A DNA stretch of 64,000 nt from CAIYTF01 sp963664845 (GTDB lineage: Bacteria; Bacteroidota; Ignavibacteria; Ignavibacteriales; Ignavibacteriaceae). Location of the stretch: NCBI GenBank assembly GCA_963664845.1, contig OY761615.1, positions 248,001 through 312,000 on the forward strand, given 5' to 3'. The position numbers were made by a program, and so were the translations under genes. Under the pieces are notes generated by a model. It saw only the letters and a list, made by a program, of their open reading frames with translations, searched no databases and had not been told where the DNA came from. This document shows positions 7,965 through 18,631 of the stretch, piece after piece (position 1 is the stretch's first letter; the number at the start of each line of letters is the position of its first letter).

Positions 7965-9911
7965 ATGGCACAAACAAGGATCGAAAAAATTGCACAAAAA
8001 TTTGCCGTTGATCTTGCACCCGGTGTAGAAATCCACTCGGGAGATTATGTAAGCATCTCCCCTTCCTTCGTGATGACGCACGACAATACCGGTGCGGTGA
8101 TTCCCAAGTTCAAGGCCATCGGCGCAAATAACCTCGCAAATCCACACCAGGTGGTCATAACACTCGACCATAATGTTCAGGATAAAAGCGAAAAGAATCT
8201 GGAGAAGTATCGCAAAATTGAATCTTTCGCAAAATCAATGGACGCGCATTTCTTCCCGGCCGGCAGGGGTATCGGGCATCAGATAATGTGCGAAGAAGGT
8301 TTTGCATTTCCTGATACTATTGCCGTGGCTTCAGACAGCCATTCGAATATGTATGGTGGATTGGGTTGCCTTGGAACTCCTATTGTGCGCACCGATGCCG
8401 CAGCTATCTGGGCAACGGGACGAACCTGGTGGCAGGTACCTCCCATTGCAAAGGTGGTTCTCACCGGAAGCCTGTTTCCTGGGGTAAGCGGCAAAGATGT
8501 GATACTGGCACTCTGTGGATATTTCAACCATGATGAAGTATTAAATCATGCCGTTGAATTTACCGGCGAGGGAGTTGCCGCCCTTAAAATTGAAGAACGT
8601 TTAACAATAGCCAATATGACAACAGAGTGGGGCGCCCTGGCAGGGCTCTTCCCTGTAGACTCAGGAACCATCTCGTGGCTTGAAGCAAGACTGAAGAAAA
8701 ACTCTGTGAACACTGCCTCTGAGCAACAAATTACTGTTCAACGTTTGAACGGATTGCTCGCACATCCCATTAATGCTGATGCTGTTGCTTTCTACTCAAG
8801 AACCATCACTATTGATCTTTCAACCATTTCTCCGGGAATAGCCGGCCCTAATACAGTGAAAGATTTCAAAACTGCAGCATTCTATGCAGAGCATGAACAG
8901 CCAATCCAGAAGGCCTATTTGCTTTCCTGCGTTAACGGCAGAACTGATGATTTTGCCGCGGCTGCATCAGTGGTGAAGGGAAAACACATTGCCGGCGGAG
9001 TCTCCTTTTACATTTCTGCAGCTTCCAATCAGGTGCAGGCAGACTGCGAAACTTTGGGGTATTGGCAGACACTGATTGATGCCGGTGCCACTGCTCTCCC
9101 TCCCGGATGCGGACCGTGTATTGGTTTGGGAATTGGTTTATTGGAAGATGGAGAAGCAGGAATTTCTGCAACCAACAGGAATTTCAAGGGACGCATGGGT
9201 TCACCAAATGCTTTGGCATTCCTTGCATCACCGTTTGTGGTAGCCTCCTCTGCGCTTGAAGGCAAAATAAGCTACACCTGGCAACACAAGGTCGCTGAGT
9301 TCGTACCTACATGCGTTTTCAACAATGTTGGCACTTCAGCCATGGGAAAAAACGAAACTCTTCCCGGTTTCCCTGAATCCATTTCCGCTGAACTCATATT
9401 TTGCCCAAAAGACAACTTAAACACCGATGGCATCTATCCGGGTAAATATACCTATCAGGACGATTTCACACCAGAACAACAGGCTTCGGTGGTAATGGAA
9501 AACTACGATCCCGAGTTCAGAGCCATTGCCAATCAAGGTGATGTTCTTGCAGGCGGATTCAATTTCGGCACTGGGTCTTCCCGTGAGCAGGCAGCAACAG
9601 CATTAAAGTATAAAGGCATTCCCCTTGTCATCGCAGGCTCATTTAACGAAACCTATAAACGCAATGCCCTCAATAATGGCTTCCTGCTTGTAGATTGCCC
9701 TGAGTTCATTTCCTGGTTGAAAGAACAGTTCGGCACCGATAAACTAACCATAAAGACCGGTTTGCAGATCACTATTGATTTCACAACATCTACTGTTACT
9801 GCGGACAAAAAACAATTTCATTTTGGCACTATTGGAAAAGCCGCCCAGGAATTGATCATCTGTGGCGGACTCGAGAACTGGATCAAAAAACAAATTAGTC
9901 AGCTCACCTAA
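7965..9911 (+). CDS. Homoaconitase-like aconitase family protein
   Basis: 648-residue single-chain aconitase superfamily enzyme. The three 4Fe-4S cysteines are C322 (LSCVNGRTDD), C382 and C385 (GCGPCIG). The swivel domain is at about 500-648 with GTGSSREQ (536-543) and the NETYKRNALNNGF loop. Segments such as VASDSHSNMYGGLG, IWATGRTWWQVPPIAKV and GISATNRNFKGRMGSP resemble fungal homoaconitase (Lys4) more than TCA aconitase as I know them. The length fits Lys4-like enzymes (about 690) better than AcnA or AcnD (about 860-890). The expected reaction is hydration/dehydration of a tricarboxylate. The dehydrogenase two genes upstream could decarboxylate the product. The exact substrate cannot be read from sequence. 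Confidence 0.85.
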   Translation: MAQTRIEKIAQKFAVDLAPGVEIHSGDYVSISPSFVMTHDNTGAVIPKFKAIGANNLANPHQVVITLDHNVQDKSEKNLEKYRKIESFAKSMDAHFFPAGRGIGHQIMCEEGFAFPDTIAVASDSHSNMYGGLGCLGTPIVRTDAAAIWATGRTWWQVPPIAKVVLTGSLFPGVSGKDVILALCGYFNHDEVLNHAVEFTGEGVAALKIEERLTIANMTTEWGALAGLFPVDSGTISWLEARLKKNSVNTASEQQITVQRLNGLLAHPINADAVAFYSRTITIDLSTISPGIAGPNTVKDFKTAAFYAEHEQPIQKAYLLSCVNGRTDDFAAAASVVKGKHIAGGVSFYISAASNQVQADCETLGYWQTLIDAGATALPPGCGPCIGLGIGLLEDGEAGISATNRNFKGRMGSPNALAFLASPFVVASSALEGKISYTWQHKVAEFVPTCVFNNVGTSAMGKNETLPGFPESISAELIFCPKDNLNTDGIYPGKYTYQDDFTPEQQASVVMENYDPEFRAIANQGDVLAGGFNFGTGSSREQAATALKYKGIPLVIAGSFNETYKRNALNNGFLLVDCPEFISWLKEQFGTDKLTIKTGLQITIDFTTSTVTADKKQFHFGTIGKAAQELIICGGLENWIKKQISQLT

Positions 9912-9920
9912 AGGATTCTT

Positions 9921-11291
9921 ATGGATAAATCAATTTCAAGAAAAATAGCTGAATTCGCGGTTGGACTGCGATACGAAGATCTTCCGGCTGAGGTTGTCAC
10001 CGAGGCTAAAAGATACATCTATGACTCCATTGGCTGTGCGTTTGGCGGCTCAAAAACCAGAGACGTTTCCATTTTATATGATGTCTATTCCACTATGGGT
10101 GGCAATCAGGAAGCATCCATTCTTGCACATAACAAAAAGCTCCCGGCAGTAAATGCAACACTGATAAACTCCCTTATGGTCCGCGCTCTCGACTTTAACG
10201 ATATCTATTGGAAAGACGATCCTTCTCATCCATCGGATATTATTCCTGCCGCTATCGCGGCAGCCGAAGCGAACGGAAAAAGCATGAAGGATGTGATCAC
10301 GGCTGTAGTTCTTGCCTATGAGTTTGAACAGCGGCTCTGCGAGTTTGCCAAACCAGGCTTCAGGGAGCGCAAATGGCACCATGCAACCATTACCCAATTG
10401 GTGTCCCCCATTGCCGCGGGAAAGGTACTTGATTTATCGGTTGATGAAATGGTTAACGCCATCGGCATTTCAGGTTGCCATAATCATACCATTGGCTGCC
10501 CCACTGCGGGCAAACTCACCATGATGAAAAACACCGTCGATCCAATGGCAGTGCAAAGCGGAATATTCGCAGCTCTTCTTGCAAAGAAAGGCTATTCGGG
10601 AACAGAAGCAATTTTTGAGGGCAAAGAAGGAGTGATGGATGTATTCGGCGGGAACTGGGATGTTGATGCACTGTTCAATGGGCTGGGATCAAAATTCAAG
10701 ATATTGGAGTGCAGCATGAAAGCATTTCCAACTGAAGCATTGACCCATACCCATATAACGGCAACAATCAAACTGGTTAGTGAAAACAATATCCTGCCGG
10801 AAGAAATTGAATCGGTGACCGTGACTACCATTGCCCGTGCATGCGATATTCTCTTCGATCCGCATAAATATCGTCCGGAGTCAAGGGAAACCGCAGATCA
10901 CTCACTCCCCTATTGTGTGGCTGCTGCCATCGTGGATAGGAAGATCACCACACAAACGTTCAGTGAAGAAAAAATGCGCGATGAAAAAATTTGGCAGGTG
11001 ATTGATAAAATTAAAGGCGAAGCCTCATTGGAATTTGAGAAGATGTTCCCGGCCAAACAACCGTCGCGGGTAACAATTAGAACAACCGGCGGCAAGGTGT
11101 TCTCCAATTATATTGAGTATCCCAAAGGTGACCCGCGCGAGCCAATGACAATGAACGATCTGGATAATAAATTTCAGGCGCTTACGGCAGGTTTACTGAA
11201 CGCGGAACAACAAAAATCGATTAAAGATACTGTCTTCGGTTGTGACACTCTGTCGGCAACTGAGTTCATGAATAAAATAGCCCTTCCCTAA
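9921..11291 (+). CDS. MmgE/PrpD family dehydratase
   Basis: 456 residues of the MmgE/PrpD family, which includes 2-methylcitrate dehydratase and cis-aconitate decarboxylase. Landmarks are the helical N-terminal start (KIAEFAVGLRYEDLP), YDSIGCAFGG, RALDFNDIYW, the histidine-containing SHPSDIIPAAIA segment, ISGCHNHTIGCP, the KNTVDPMAVQSG helix, and the lid domain from about 270. The ATG stands 9 bases after the aconitase stop with an AAAGGA site. No prpC (methylcitrate synthase) or prpB (lyase) is nearby, so a methylcitrate cycle is not supported. Dehydration of a citrate analogue feeding the adjacent aconitase is one reading. Last gene of the unit, followed by a terminator. Confidence 0.88.
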   Translation: MDKSISRKIAEFAVGLRYEDLPAEVVTEAKRYIYDSIGCAFGGSKTRDVSILYDVYSTMGGNQEASILAHNKKLPAVNATLINSLMVRALDFNDIYWKDDPSHPSDIIPAAIAAAEANGKSMKDVITAVVLAYEFEQRLCEFAKPGFRERKWHHATITQLVSPIAAGKVLDLSVDEMVNAIGISGCHNHTIGCPTAGKLTMMKNTVDPMAVQSGIFAALLAKKGYSGTEAIFEGKEGVMDVFGGNWDVDALFNGLGSKFKILECSMKAFPTEALTHTHITATIKLVSENNILPEEIESVTVTTIARACDILFDPHKYRPESRETADHSLPYCVAAAIVDRKITTQTFSEEKMRDEKIWQVIDKIKGEASLEFEKMFPAKQPSRVTIRTTGGKVFSNYIEYPKGDPREPMTMNDLDNKFQALTAGLLNAEQQKSIKDTVFGCDTLSATEFMNKIALP

Positions 11292-11303
11292 GCCCATTTA
11301 AAA

Positions 11304-11363
11304 GTGAAACTCTGTGACATCTTTTCGTTAGACTGGTAACGTTAAGTGCTCACAGAGTTTCAC
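11304..11363. terminator. Terminator between convergent units
   Basis: A perfect 14-bp stem (GTGAAACTCTGTGA at 11304-11317, complement at 11350-11363) with a 32-base loop. TTTT lies on the outer side in both directions, so it could end both the dehydratase operon (+) and sprA (-). It sits in the short gap between these convergent genes. Confidence 0.7.
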
Positions 11364-11380
11364 GCTTTTATCCTACACTT

Positions 11381-14300
11381 TTATTGAATCGATATACGGA
11401 TATCGAGTCCCGCTTCATTAGTTGTTGTGGGTGATATGCGTGCTGCTCCTTCAGGTTCCGTTTTGGAACGTTTATAGAAGACCGACATAGTTACACGCTG
11501 ACTGATAACATATTTCACACTGGGGTTCAGTGTTGTTCTTTTAGTACCATTCTGCGGAACCCCGGCCTCCGTGAATTGCGTCATGTCATATAAAATGGAC
11601 GAACTTTGCGTACTGGAGTAGGATACAGAAAACTCAATATCGTTTTTCAGGGCGATGCCAAACAACGGAAGTTCAAAACCGGATTTGGCATAGTTCAACG
11701 TGACGCCAATCTCCTTCTGAAAATCTTCAGTGATATTTTTGGTTGTCACGCCAAGATCATAACCTGAGCGGGTTGAATATTTAATCGATCCAGATAGTTG
11801 GCCTGTCCACAGGTCATTAAACGATACATTAACACCCACCAGTGGCTGGAACCCGATGGTAATTTTTTGAGACTGCGTTGCCTGGGTTCCATCCGGATTG
11901 ATCTTCCACCCTTCAGTATAATCCGACTGATAGGCATGATCCAGACTGATCCGTTTTGCGAAGCTCTTAAATCCATAATACTTCTCAAGTCCGTCCCAGG
12001 TGATATGCCAGTTTGGCCTGGGGATGTAGTTAGCAACATTTTTCAGGAAACCGAGTCGACCAAGCCAGGGCATGGACTCAAATCCCTGCTGGAATGCGGT
12101 AGACAAGCTTGCCTGATCCTGGGGACCTGCTGCATAGATATCATTTACCCGTTTCAATCCGCTTTTGAAAAACGAGAAGACGAAGACGGGTGGCAGCGAA
12201 AAGAATGACCTGCTTATGGAACCCGTAGAGGTTTGGTTAGTTACGGCAACTTGCCCAAGACTGTCCGTCGTCAACGACGTTGATTTTGAAATGGACCAGC
12301 CAACTTTCCAGTTGATTTCAAAACGGGCGCCCTCCCAAAGTGGTTTGGACGTTCTAAAATCAATGCTATTCTGCTGCGAAAAATTATCAGTCAAATTACC
12401 GCCCGGTGCGCGTTTGCCCGCATCGCTGCTTAAACCCAGCATATATAATCGTGAAGGACCCTTATTCGCGTCATAGGAAATTCCCCAGAAATTCTTCAAA
12501 CCATTTCCTTCTCCATAAATGCCCGATGAGGCATAGTTATTGTTATTTGAAAAATTAATGGCAATGTTTTCATAATCTGCCAAGACAACGCGTGACAATA
12601 ATTTAAGCGCAATCAACGCTGTCTTGTATACCGGTGTTTTGATCTTTTTAGCTACCGTATCAGTTTTAACCGAAAGCGAATCAATTGTGCCAAGGGACTG
12701 GCCTCCCGGCGGAAGCAAACCAGGGGTATGTGAAGTTGAATCACCCGGCTGCATCACAGGAGTCTGTGGTTGTGCTGCCATTTGCGGATTTTTTCCCGGC
12801 GGTACATTCTGCCCTGGTGGTACACCCTGGCCCGGAGTAACATTCTGATCCTGGTCAGGGTTCTCTGGCATCGCAACACGTCGTTCTTGTGAAGGTGGTG
12901 GGGCAGCTTCTTCAGCTGTTGGAGCCGACTCTGCAAAAAGCGGATCAAGGAGCCCTTTTAAACGAAGTGTTAACCCAAGTGAAGTTCTGTTATTAAAACC
13001 AACAGAACGCCCCAAGGTCGGCTGACTGAACGTATTCTGCCACTGATACGTCACACCATATCCGGCGGTCAGCGTCAGGTACTTATTCAAATCCCAAAAT
13101 GAGGGAAGTTTTGGAGCCGAGCGCAGGTCGATAGTTTGCTTGAAGGAATTATCCTTCCCGAAAAACACACCTGATAAGATGTCTTTCCAAATCCTGCTTT
13201 CCGGTCTTTGATTGTTGTTTGCATCCGTCTCTAGATAGGTTAACGAAGAGGTAGCATCAAAAGAATAACTGGAAGTAAGGTTAAGGAATCCGTTTTCTGT
13301 CATTTTCCAGGTAGAGGAAAGACCCCTTGATGTGGAAAAATCACGTGAGACCAAACTCTGTGAAACAGTTGTTCCAATTTCACGCGATACATTATAGGAC
13401 CTGTTTCTCCTTGCAGTGATATTATACGTCAGCGTTTGAGGCAAATAATAAATACGGAACGTTTTATAATCGTTGCCAATTCCAAAAACCGGCCCAATAA
13501 GCGGAAGGACATACGGATAGAAAGAATAATCAGGACTGATATTCAGTGCATAATTCATGTTAGCATTCCACACCCATGCTTTGTTCGAGAGCGTGGTCGG
13601 ATTTCTGCTGAACGATTTATTGTAATTGAACCCAAACGTGAGGCTGTTCCACGTATCCCGTATGAGCCAGTAATTTGAAGGGATTTTTAATTTAATACTT
13701 CCGATAGTCCATGTTTCAGAGGTGCTTACGGTTTGCGCATCGGTCTCTATAGCATCGGCAATTTTCTTGGCTTCTGCTTCCGGCGTGCCATCAGCAATCA
13801 TTTTCGAAAGTGTTAGCGCTTTAGCCTCTGCCACCTTAACGTCAGTTCCCGGAAGGTATAGAGGTTTTCCGATAGACTCCGTTCTGGAATAGTTCACCTT
13901 CAGGTTATTTTCCTGTGGATTGAGCGGTATCAACTTAAGTATGTCCACATCAGCCGAAAAGCCCCATGAATTTGATTCCACTCTTGAACCAAAACGGTCT
14001 GAAAGCCTATGGAAAAACGGATCCGTATGACTGTAATTAACATTGAGCGTAACAAAGTCGGCAATCTTTAAAGAGGCTGATGCATTATAAGCGAAGCCTT
14101 TTGTATCATCCGCACCAATAACACGCAATTCATCAACCCATATATCGCCACTGGTCGGACCGTTCAGTTTTGGGTCTTTATTTGACCGGTGCGTAAGCCC
14201 AATCGACATATATTTTATTTGTGTTAGCGAAGGACTTCCCCTGACTACATAATAGTGACCGGGTCTTCCTGCCACAGGCACCTGATACTCAATATTTATT

Positions 14301-17300
14301 GAGTCTCTCGCCTGCTTCAAAGCCGTCAAATCCTTGAAAACAATCGCCATTTCATCCCAGTTATCACTGGCCACATCTTCCCTAAGTGGTTGGCGATATT
14401 CATAATAGTTATTGGTATCACTGCCAAAACGGAAATAGACGTCGGAATTATAATTGGTATCGCCATCGGATACATTATAATAGGCTATAGATGAAGGCAG
14501 CGATCCCGATGTCGGGGCATGAATGAAAAGCTTCATCTGACTGTAATTGAATGCATCCAGAGGACGGGAGAGATATTTCACTGCTTCTCTCGACTGCCCA
14601 ACAGGAAGGTTTAGGAATTCCAACTTCAGTGACTGTTCATTCTTCAAGACATCCTGGTTTGGATTGGTCCTGTCTTTCTCACGTTGAACACCACCGGGAC
14701 TGCGATAATCGGGGTTATCTTCAACGCTGACAACTGATACTCCCATCAGGGAATCTGTCTTAACTAATTTTTGCCATTGGTTACCAACCAGATTAAACTC
14801 AGCCAGACGAAAATGAACCGGCTCAGTTACTCCTGTAACAAATATCCGTAACATATCCACAACCGAAAGGCTGGGGCTTCCAACCTGTTTCTTGTAATCC
14901 TTAAGAGGGATCCGGACCAGGTACCATGAATCGTTGTTTCCACCGCCGGCTATATAAGGGTTGTTCTGCGAAGTGGTATCTAAAGGCACTGTATAGCGGA
15001 AATAGCTGTTAACCTGATCCAGAGTACCGTTATGATTCAAATCTTCGGTGTCAGGGAATCTGCCAACATCAGTCGATGCAGCATTTCCTTCTGTCCCGTT
15101 GATATGCATGTAGTCCTCAGGAACATAGTTGCCGGTACGCCCAAAGGAAAAGTCATCATGATTCGGATCGGAGGTGCCTCCGTAGTGAGCAATTTCATCG
15201 GCGTCTGTCATTCCGTCCAAACCAATATCCTCACCCTCATCAATCAATTCATTCAGGTTTTTATCTTCAGTATCCAATTTCCCGTTTGGAATCACATCCT
15301 CACTTATCTTTCCCAAATCGATGTTGATTTCTGCTCCAGACGGAGGGTTATCCAGTTTCATCCAAAACTCGATAAACTCAATGTTTTCATCAAGAAGATT
15401 ATTAGCCGTGGATGATAACAGTTTCATCATTCCACCCCAGTTTTTGGCCTTGTCGGTTAACTCCGAACTGTGGTTGTACATTCCCGGTAAATCAGGCCTG
15501 AATACAAAATCAAGAACAGTAACTGCCTGGTCGCTGGTGGCAACCTTTTTTAAGGGCCAGATTGAGTTCACATTCACATTTGAAGGCAGCACGTTAAACC
15601 ACCACGCCTTTGCCTTGTTGCGCAACTTGATTGAATCTGCCAGCGTTTCTATCGAAGGATCAAGATAGGCAGGGACGCTTATGTCCTTCCAACCGGTATA
15701 GCTGATACCAATGGGAATAATCCTCTTTGATCCTTCAAAATCATCAATGTACGCCACGTTGTTTCCATTATCGGAAGAAACGGTGCTCAACTTCGTGTTC
15801 GGATTTGGATTCATCATGGCAAACTCACCCGCGAGATTGATTGATGATGCTTCCTTCGTGGAAATAATATGATCCAGTGCCGTGGTCAGAAATGGCAAAT
15901 TTCGTGAAGTACTGAAATCCACTCCATAAATCGTGTTGCTCAACGGTTCTTCCCCTATCCTGACCTTATCGCTCAATGTTTGTTGACTCAACGTCAACAT
16001 GGAGAAGCCCAGTTTGGTAGTCCGGTCAATGTCAATCATACCACGTAAGCCAAACAGCGTTTTGGACGCTATTTGAAACAGATCATTCTCTTCGTAAGAT
16101 ATCTTCAGATTAGCCCCGGGAGCCAATGCCGATTCATTTCGTATAGTCACTTCGCCGACATTATAATCAACGCTGTAATCAATTCCCGCACTCAGCTCTC
16201 TTCCATTAAGAGAAACGTGAACCGAATTTTCAACAATATTGAATCCGATTTGATATCTTGACGATGCTTCCCCGGTAGACTTTCCTGTAATAATGAATTT
16301 ATCTTTCAACGTGTTCTGTTTGGCCGTGGTCAAGGTCACGTCATATAAGTCTTTGAACCGTAATGAATCAGCATCAGGAATGTTAGCAGGAAAATTTCTG
16401 TCGAATGGCTGTAATTTGGGGAAAATTATTTCACCCGTTTCAGGAAGAATGGTAATACCTGGCCTGAAATCGAAAATACCGTCCGGAGTGGCATTGCCGC
16501 TCTGATCCTGAATATCCAAGCCGAATGCATTGATTATACGGACACTGCCAAAACTCGATTGCGGATCACCAGTAGCAGGCTGATACTTGATATCGAGCTG
16601 AAAACCATCCTTTTTAACATTACGCGTATTCAGAGGATAAATATTTTTCAACATCAATGCCCAGGCTAGTGTGTCCTGCGGCTGAACGTTCTGTGGTTTG
16701 ATAAGCTTTAAAATAATTCTTATCGTATCCTCATTGATCGTTTTTCCGGGATTGCTTGCCTTCAAATTCTTTACATAATCATCGAATTGACTTTTAAATT
16801 CTCCGAAGAAGCGATCATCTTCTGCACCCGATGCCAGATAGTCACGGCGGTATGCCACAGCAACAATATCATTATCCTGAATATTCGTTTTGAAGGTGAT
16901 ATATCCGGTTTCAGGATGCAAAATATAGTCCGTCCCCTGAGTAAGGCGAATAAACCTTCCCTTGGCTATTTTACCGGGAACTTCCTGTGTGGATTCGTTG
17001 CGGTACTTTGCGTCTGAATATAAATCTTTTTCGCCCTTTTCCTCAAGATTGATATACGCAATACCATTTTTTTCGTTCGGATCATGTAACGTCTGGCTTA
17101 TCGATTTCCAGACTTCAATATCTTTAACAAAATATGCCTGATTGATGGTTGGAGTCGGGTTGCCATAAAACTTGTAAAACAAATCCAGGTCATTTTTATC
17201 AACAGTATCGGCATATGCCGCATCCAGAAAATAGTTCATTCGGGAATAGTCATAAGCCCGTATGGTGAATTCAGAAGATTGCGATCCACCCGAGACACTC

Positions 17301-18631
17301 TTTTCCTTCACTTCACCTTTTTTCTGTGAGGCCAGTGCCGTTAACGTTAAGGGGCCCATCTTGAAATTCGCCTTTACGCCGAACAAGGCTTCACTTCCGC
17401 CAACCAATCCGGAGGTTTGCAGTGATACGTTTCCAGCTTCAACACTTTGAACTATTTCATCTTCATAACCGGTATATTTGATCTTGAGCATATTTTCATA
17501 CTCAAACGTGCGCTCTGTATTCCAGTCCGCGCTTATTGCCAGTTTATCACCAATGGTACCATTAACGTTGATCTGAACCTGCTGACGGAAATCCGGTTCA
17601 TTGCGCGAATTTCCCAAACTTGACGCAGTTACACCTTCGGTAACTTCATTTCGCCAGGCACCGTGAATATCAACCGATCCGCCAATACGCAAGCTTATTT
17701 TGGGAGTTCCAAAAATGCTCAAAACCCCCACGCTTGGCAGTGGAATCTCAAAATCGGTAATATCCTTAATGAAATTGGTTAAATCCTTTTTGCCTTCCTT
17801 CATTTCATATTTGGAAACAATATCATCCCACATCTCCCTTTGCCTTGATCTGATTTTCATATTCAGATAATCATCAATGGGGATTTTGAGGGGTTGTTTA
17901 ACCAGCTGGTCTCCCACTTTTTCTTTCAACACAACGAATGTTCCCGTTGAGTCAATCTCTATAACTTTTTTCCGCTGCGTGGGATTCGCAAAAAACTTGG
18001 ATGGTTTTTTTGTATATACCGAACTGACGGGAACGTCTTTTCTGGTATACTTAAAATATTTCGTACGGGCTGTAGAGTCAATTTTCAGCGAATCGACCTT
18101 TAAAGTATCCTTTTTAAAGGTAAGAGAATCCTTAATCACATGCAGACTGTCTTTTCTAGTACCCAGTGAATCTTTTTGCGGTGATAAGCTCCCCTTTTTA
18201 TGCTCAATCGTATCTTTTAAAGTAAGGATTGAGTCCCGCCTGCTGACTTCGGGCTTTTTTCCCTGCGGGACAGTATCATTATTTATGGCTACGGTTGAAT
18301 CTGAAGATTTCGGCTGAATTGCACTGTCAGAAGGTTTCAGATGAATAGAATCGGGCAGTTTCAGTGAATCCACTCTTCCCGGGTTCGGCGTAAGGGCCAC
18401 AGAATCGGATGAGGATGGATTACTGTCTTTGCTGTTTGGTGCAATAGACTGGTCTCCGGAATGTGCAGAAGTATCCCCTGATACCATATTTGGTGCCAAT
18501 TTGGAGTTCTTCTCCGGGAAAGAAAAATGGATGTGTTCCCCAATATCATCGGAAGGGTTCGTATTTACAAGATATAATACAAAACCCAAGCTGGCTATGC
18601 CTAATGAAAGGACGCAGGATGCCAAGCCCAA
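11381..18631 (-). CDS. sprA: Type IX secretion outer-membrane translocon SprA
   Basis: 2416 residues, the expected size of SprA, the very large beta-barrel channel of T9SS. A hydrophobic N-terminus is followed by a low-complexity Ser/Asp/Lys stretch with repeated KDSL/KDTL units (about 45-195), then barrel sequence with SprA features such as GRFIRLTQGTDYILHPETGYITFKT-like segments, YIDDFEGSKR, and a terminal RISIQ. A Pro/Gln/Gly-rich insert (about 1899-1977) has VPPGQN-type repeats. The annotated start is TTG at 18631. The frame stays open to 18674 without ATG or GTG, and the upstream residues (HNARKRF) would add the basic region a signal sequence needs, so the true start may be a rarer codon further up. 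Ends 18 bases after the terminator. Confidence 0.95.
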   Translation of the reverse strand: MGLASCVLSLGIASLGFVLYLVNTNPSDDIGEHIHFSFPEKNSKLAPNMVSGDTSAHSGDQSIAPNSKDSNPSSSDSVALTPNPGRVDSLKLPDSIHLKPSDSAIQPKSSDSTVAINNDTVPQGKKPEVSRRDSILTLKDTIEHKKGSLSPQKDSLGTRKDSLHVIKDSLTFKKDTLKVDSLKIDSTARTKYFKYTRKDVPVSSVYTKKPSKFFANPTQRKKVIEIDSTGTFVVLKEKVGDQLVKQPLKIPIDDYLNMKIRSRQREMWDDIVSKYEMKEGKKDLTNFIKDITDFEIPLPSVGVLSIFGTPKISLRIGGSVDIHGAWRNEVTEGVTASSLGNSRNEPDFRQQVQINVNGTIGDKLAISADWNTERTFEYENMLKIKYTGYEDEIVQSVEAGNVSLQTSGLVGGSEALFGVKANFKMGPLTLTALASQKKGEVKEKSVSGGSQSSEFTIRAYDYSRMNYFLDAAYADTVDKNDLDLFYKFYGNPTPTINQAYFVKDIEVWKSISQTLHDPNEKNGIAYINLEEKGEKDLYSDAKYRNESTQEVPGKIAKGRFIRLTQGTDYILHPETGYITFKTNIQDNDIVAVAYRRDYLASGAEDDRFFGEFKSQFDDYVKNLKASNPGKTINEDTIRIILKLIKPQNVQPQDTLAWALMLKNIYPLNTRNVKKDGFQLDIKYQPATGDPQSSFGSVRIINAFGLDIQDQSGNATPDGIFDFRPGITILPETGEIIFPKLQPFDRNFPANIPDADSLRFKDLYDVTLTTAKQNTLKDKFIITGKSTGEASSRYQIGFNIVENSVHVSLNGRELSAGIDYSVDYNVGEVTIRNESALAPGANLKISYEENDLFQIASKTLFGLRGMIDIDRTTKLGFSMLTLSQQTLSDKVRIGEEPLSNTIYGVDFSTSRNLPFLTTALDHIISTKEASSINLAGEFAMMNPNPNTKLSTVSSDNGNNVAYIDDFEGSKRIIPIGISYTGWKDISVPAYLDPSIETLADSIKLRNKAKAWWFNVLPSNVNVNSIWPLKKVATSDQAVTVLDFVFRPDLPGMYNHSSELTDKAKNWGGMMKLLSSTANNLLDENIEFIEFWMKLDNPPSGAEINIDLGKISEDVIPNGKLDTEDKNLNELIDEGEDIGLDGMTDADEIAHYGGTSDPNHDDFSFGRTGNYVPEDYMHINGTEGNAASTDVGRFPDTEDLNHNGTLDQVNSYFRYTVPLDTTSQNNPYIAGGGNNDSWYLVRIPLKDYKKQVGSPSLSVVDMLRIFVTGVTEPVHFRLAEFNLVGNQWQKLVKTDSLMGVSVVSVEDNPDYRSPGGVQREKDRTNPNQDVLKNEQSLKLEFLNLPVGQSREAVKYLSRPLDAFNYSQMKLFIHAPTSGSLPSSIAYYNVSDGDTNYNSDVYFRFGSDTNNYYEYRQPLREDVASDNWDEMAIVFKDLTALKQARDSINIEYQVPVAGRPGHYYVVRGSPSLTQIKYMSIGLTHRSNKDPKLNGPTSGDIWVDELRVIGADDTKGFAYNASASLKIADFVTLNVNYSHTDPFFHRLSDRFGSRVESNSWGFSADVDILKLIPLNPQENNLKVNYSRTESIGKPLYLPGTDVKVAEAKALTLSKMIADGTPEAEAKKIADAIETDAQTVSTSETWTIGSIKLKIPSNYWLIRDTWNSLTFGFNYNKSFSRNPTTLSNKAWVWNANMNYALNISPDYSFYPYVLPLIGPVFGIGNDYKTFRIYYLPQTLTYNITARRNRSYNVSREIGTTVSQSLVSRDFSTSRGLSSTWKMTENGFLNLTSSYSFDATSSLTYLETDANNNQRPESRIWKDILSGVFFGKDNSFKQTIDLRSAPKLPSFWDLNKYLTLTAGYGVTYQWQNTFSQPTLGRSVGFNNRTSLGLTLRLKGLLDPLFAESAPTAEEAAPPPSQERRVAMPENPDQDQNVTPGQGVPPGQNVPPGKNPQMAAQPQTPVMQPGDSTSHTPGLLPPGGQSLGTIDSLSVKTDTVAKKIKTPVYKTALIALKLLSRVVLADYENIAINFSNNNNYASSGIYGEGNGLKNFWGISYDANKGPSRLYMLGLSSDAGKRAPGGNLTDNFSQQNSIDFRTSKPLWEGARFEINWKVGWSISKSTSLTTDSLGQVAVTNQTSTGSISRSFFSLPPVFVFSFFKSGLKRVNDIYAAGPQDQASLSTAFQQGFESMPWLGRLGFLKNVANYIPRPNWHITWDGLEKYYGFKSFAKRISLDHAYQSDYTEGWKINPDGTQATQSQKITIGFQPLVGVNVSFNDLWTGQLSGSIKYSTRSGYDLGVTTKNITEDFQKEIGVTLNYAKSGFELPLFGIALKNDIEFSVSYSSTQSSSILYDMTQFTEAGVPQNGTKRTTLNPSVKYVISQRVTMSVFYKRSKTEPEGAARISPTTTNEAGLDIRISIQ

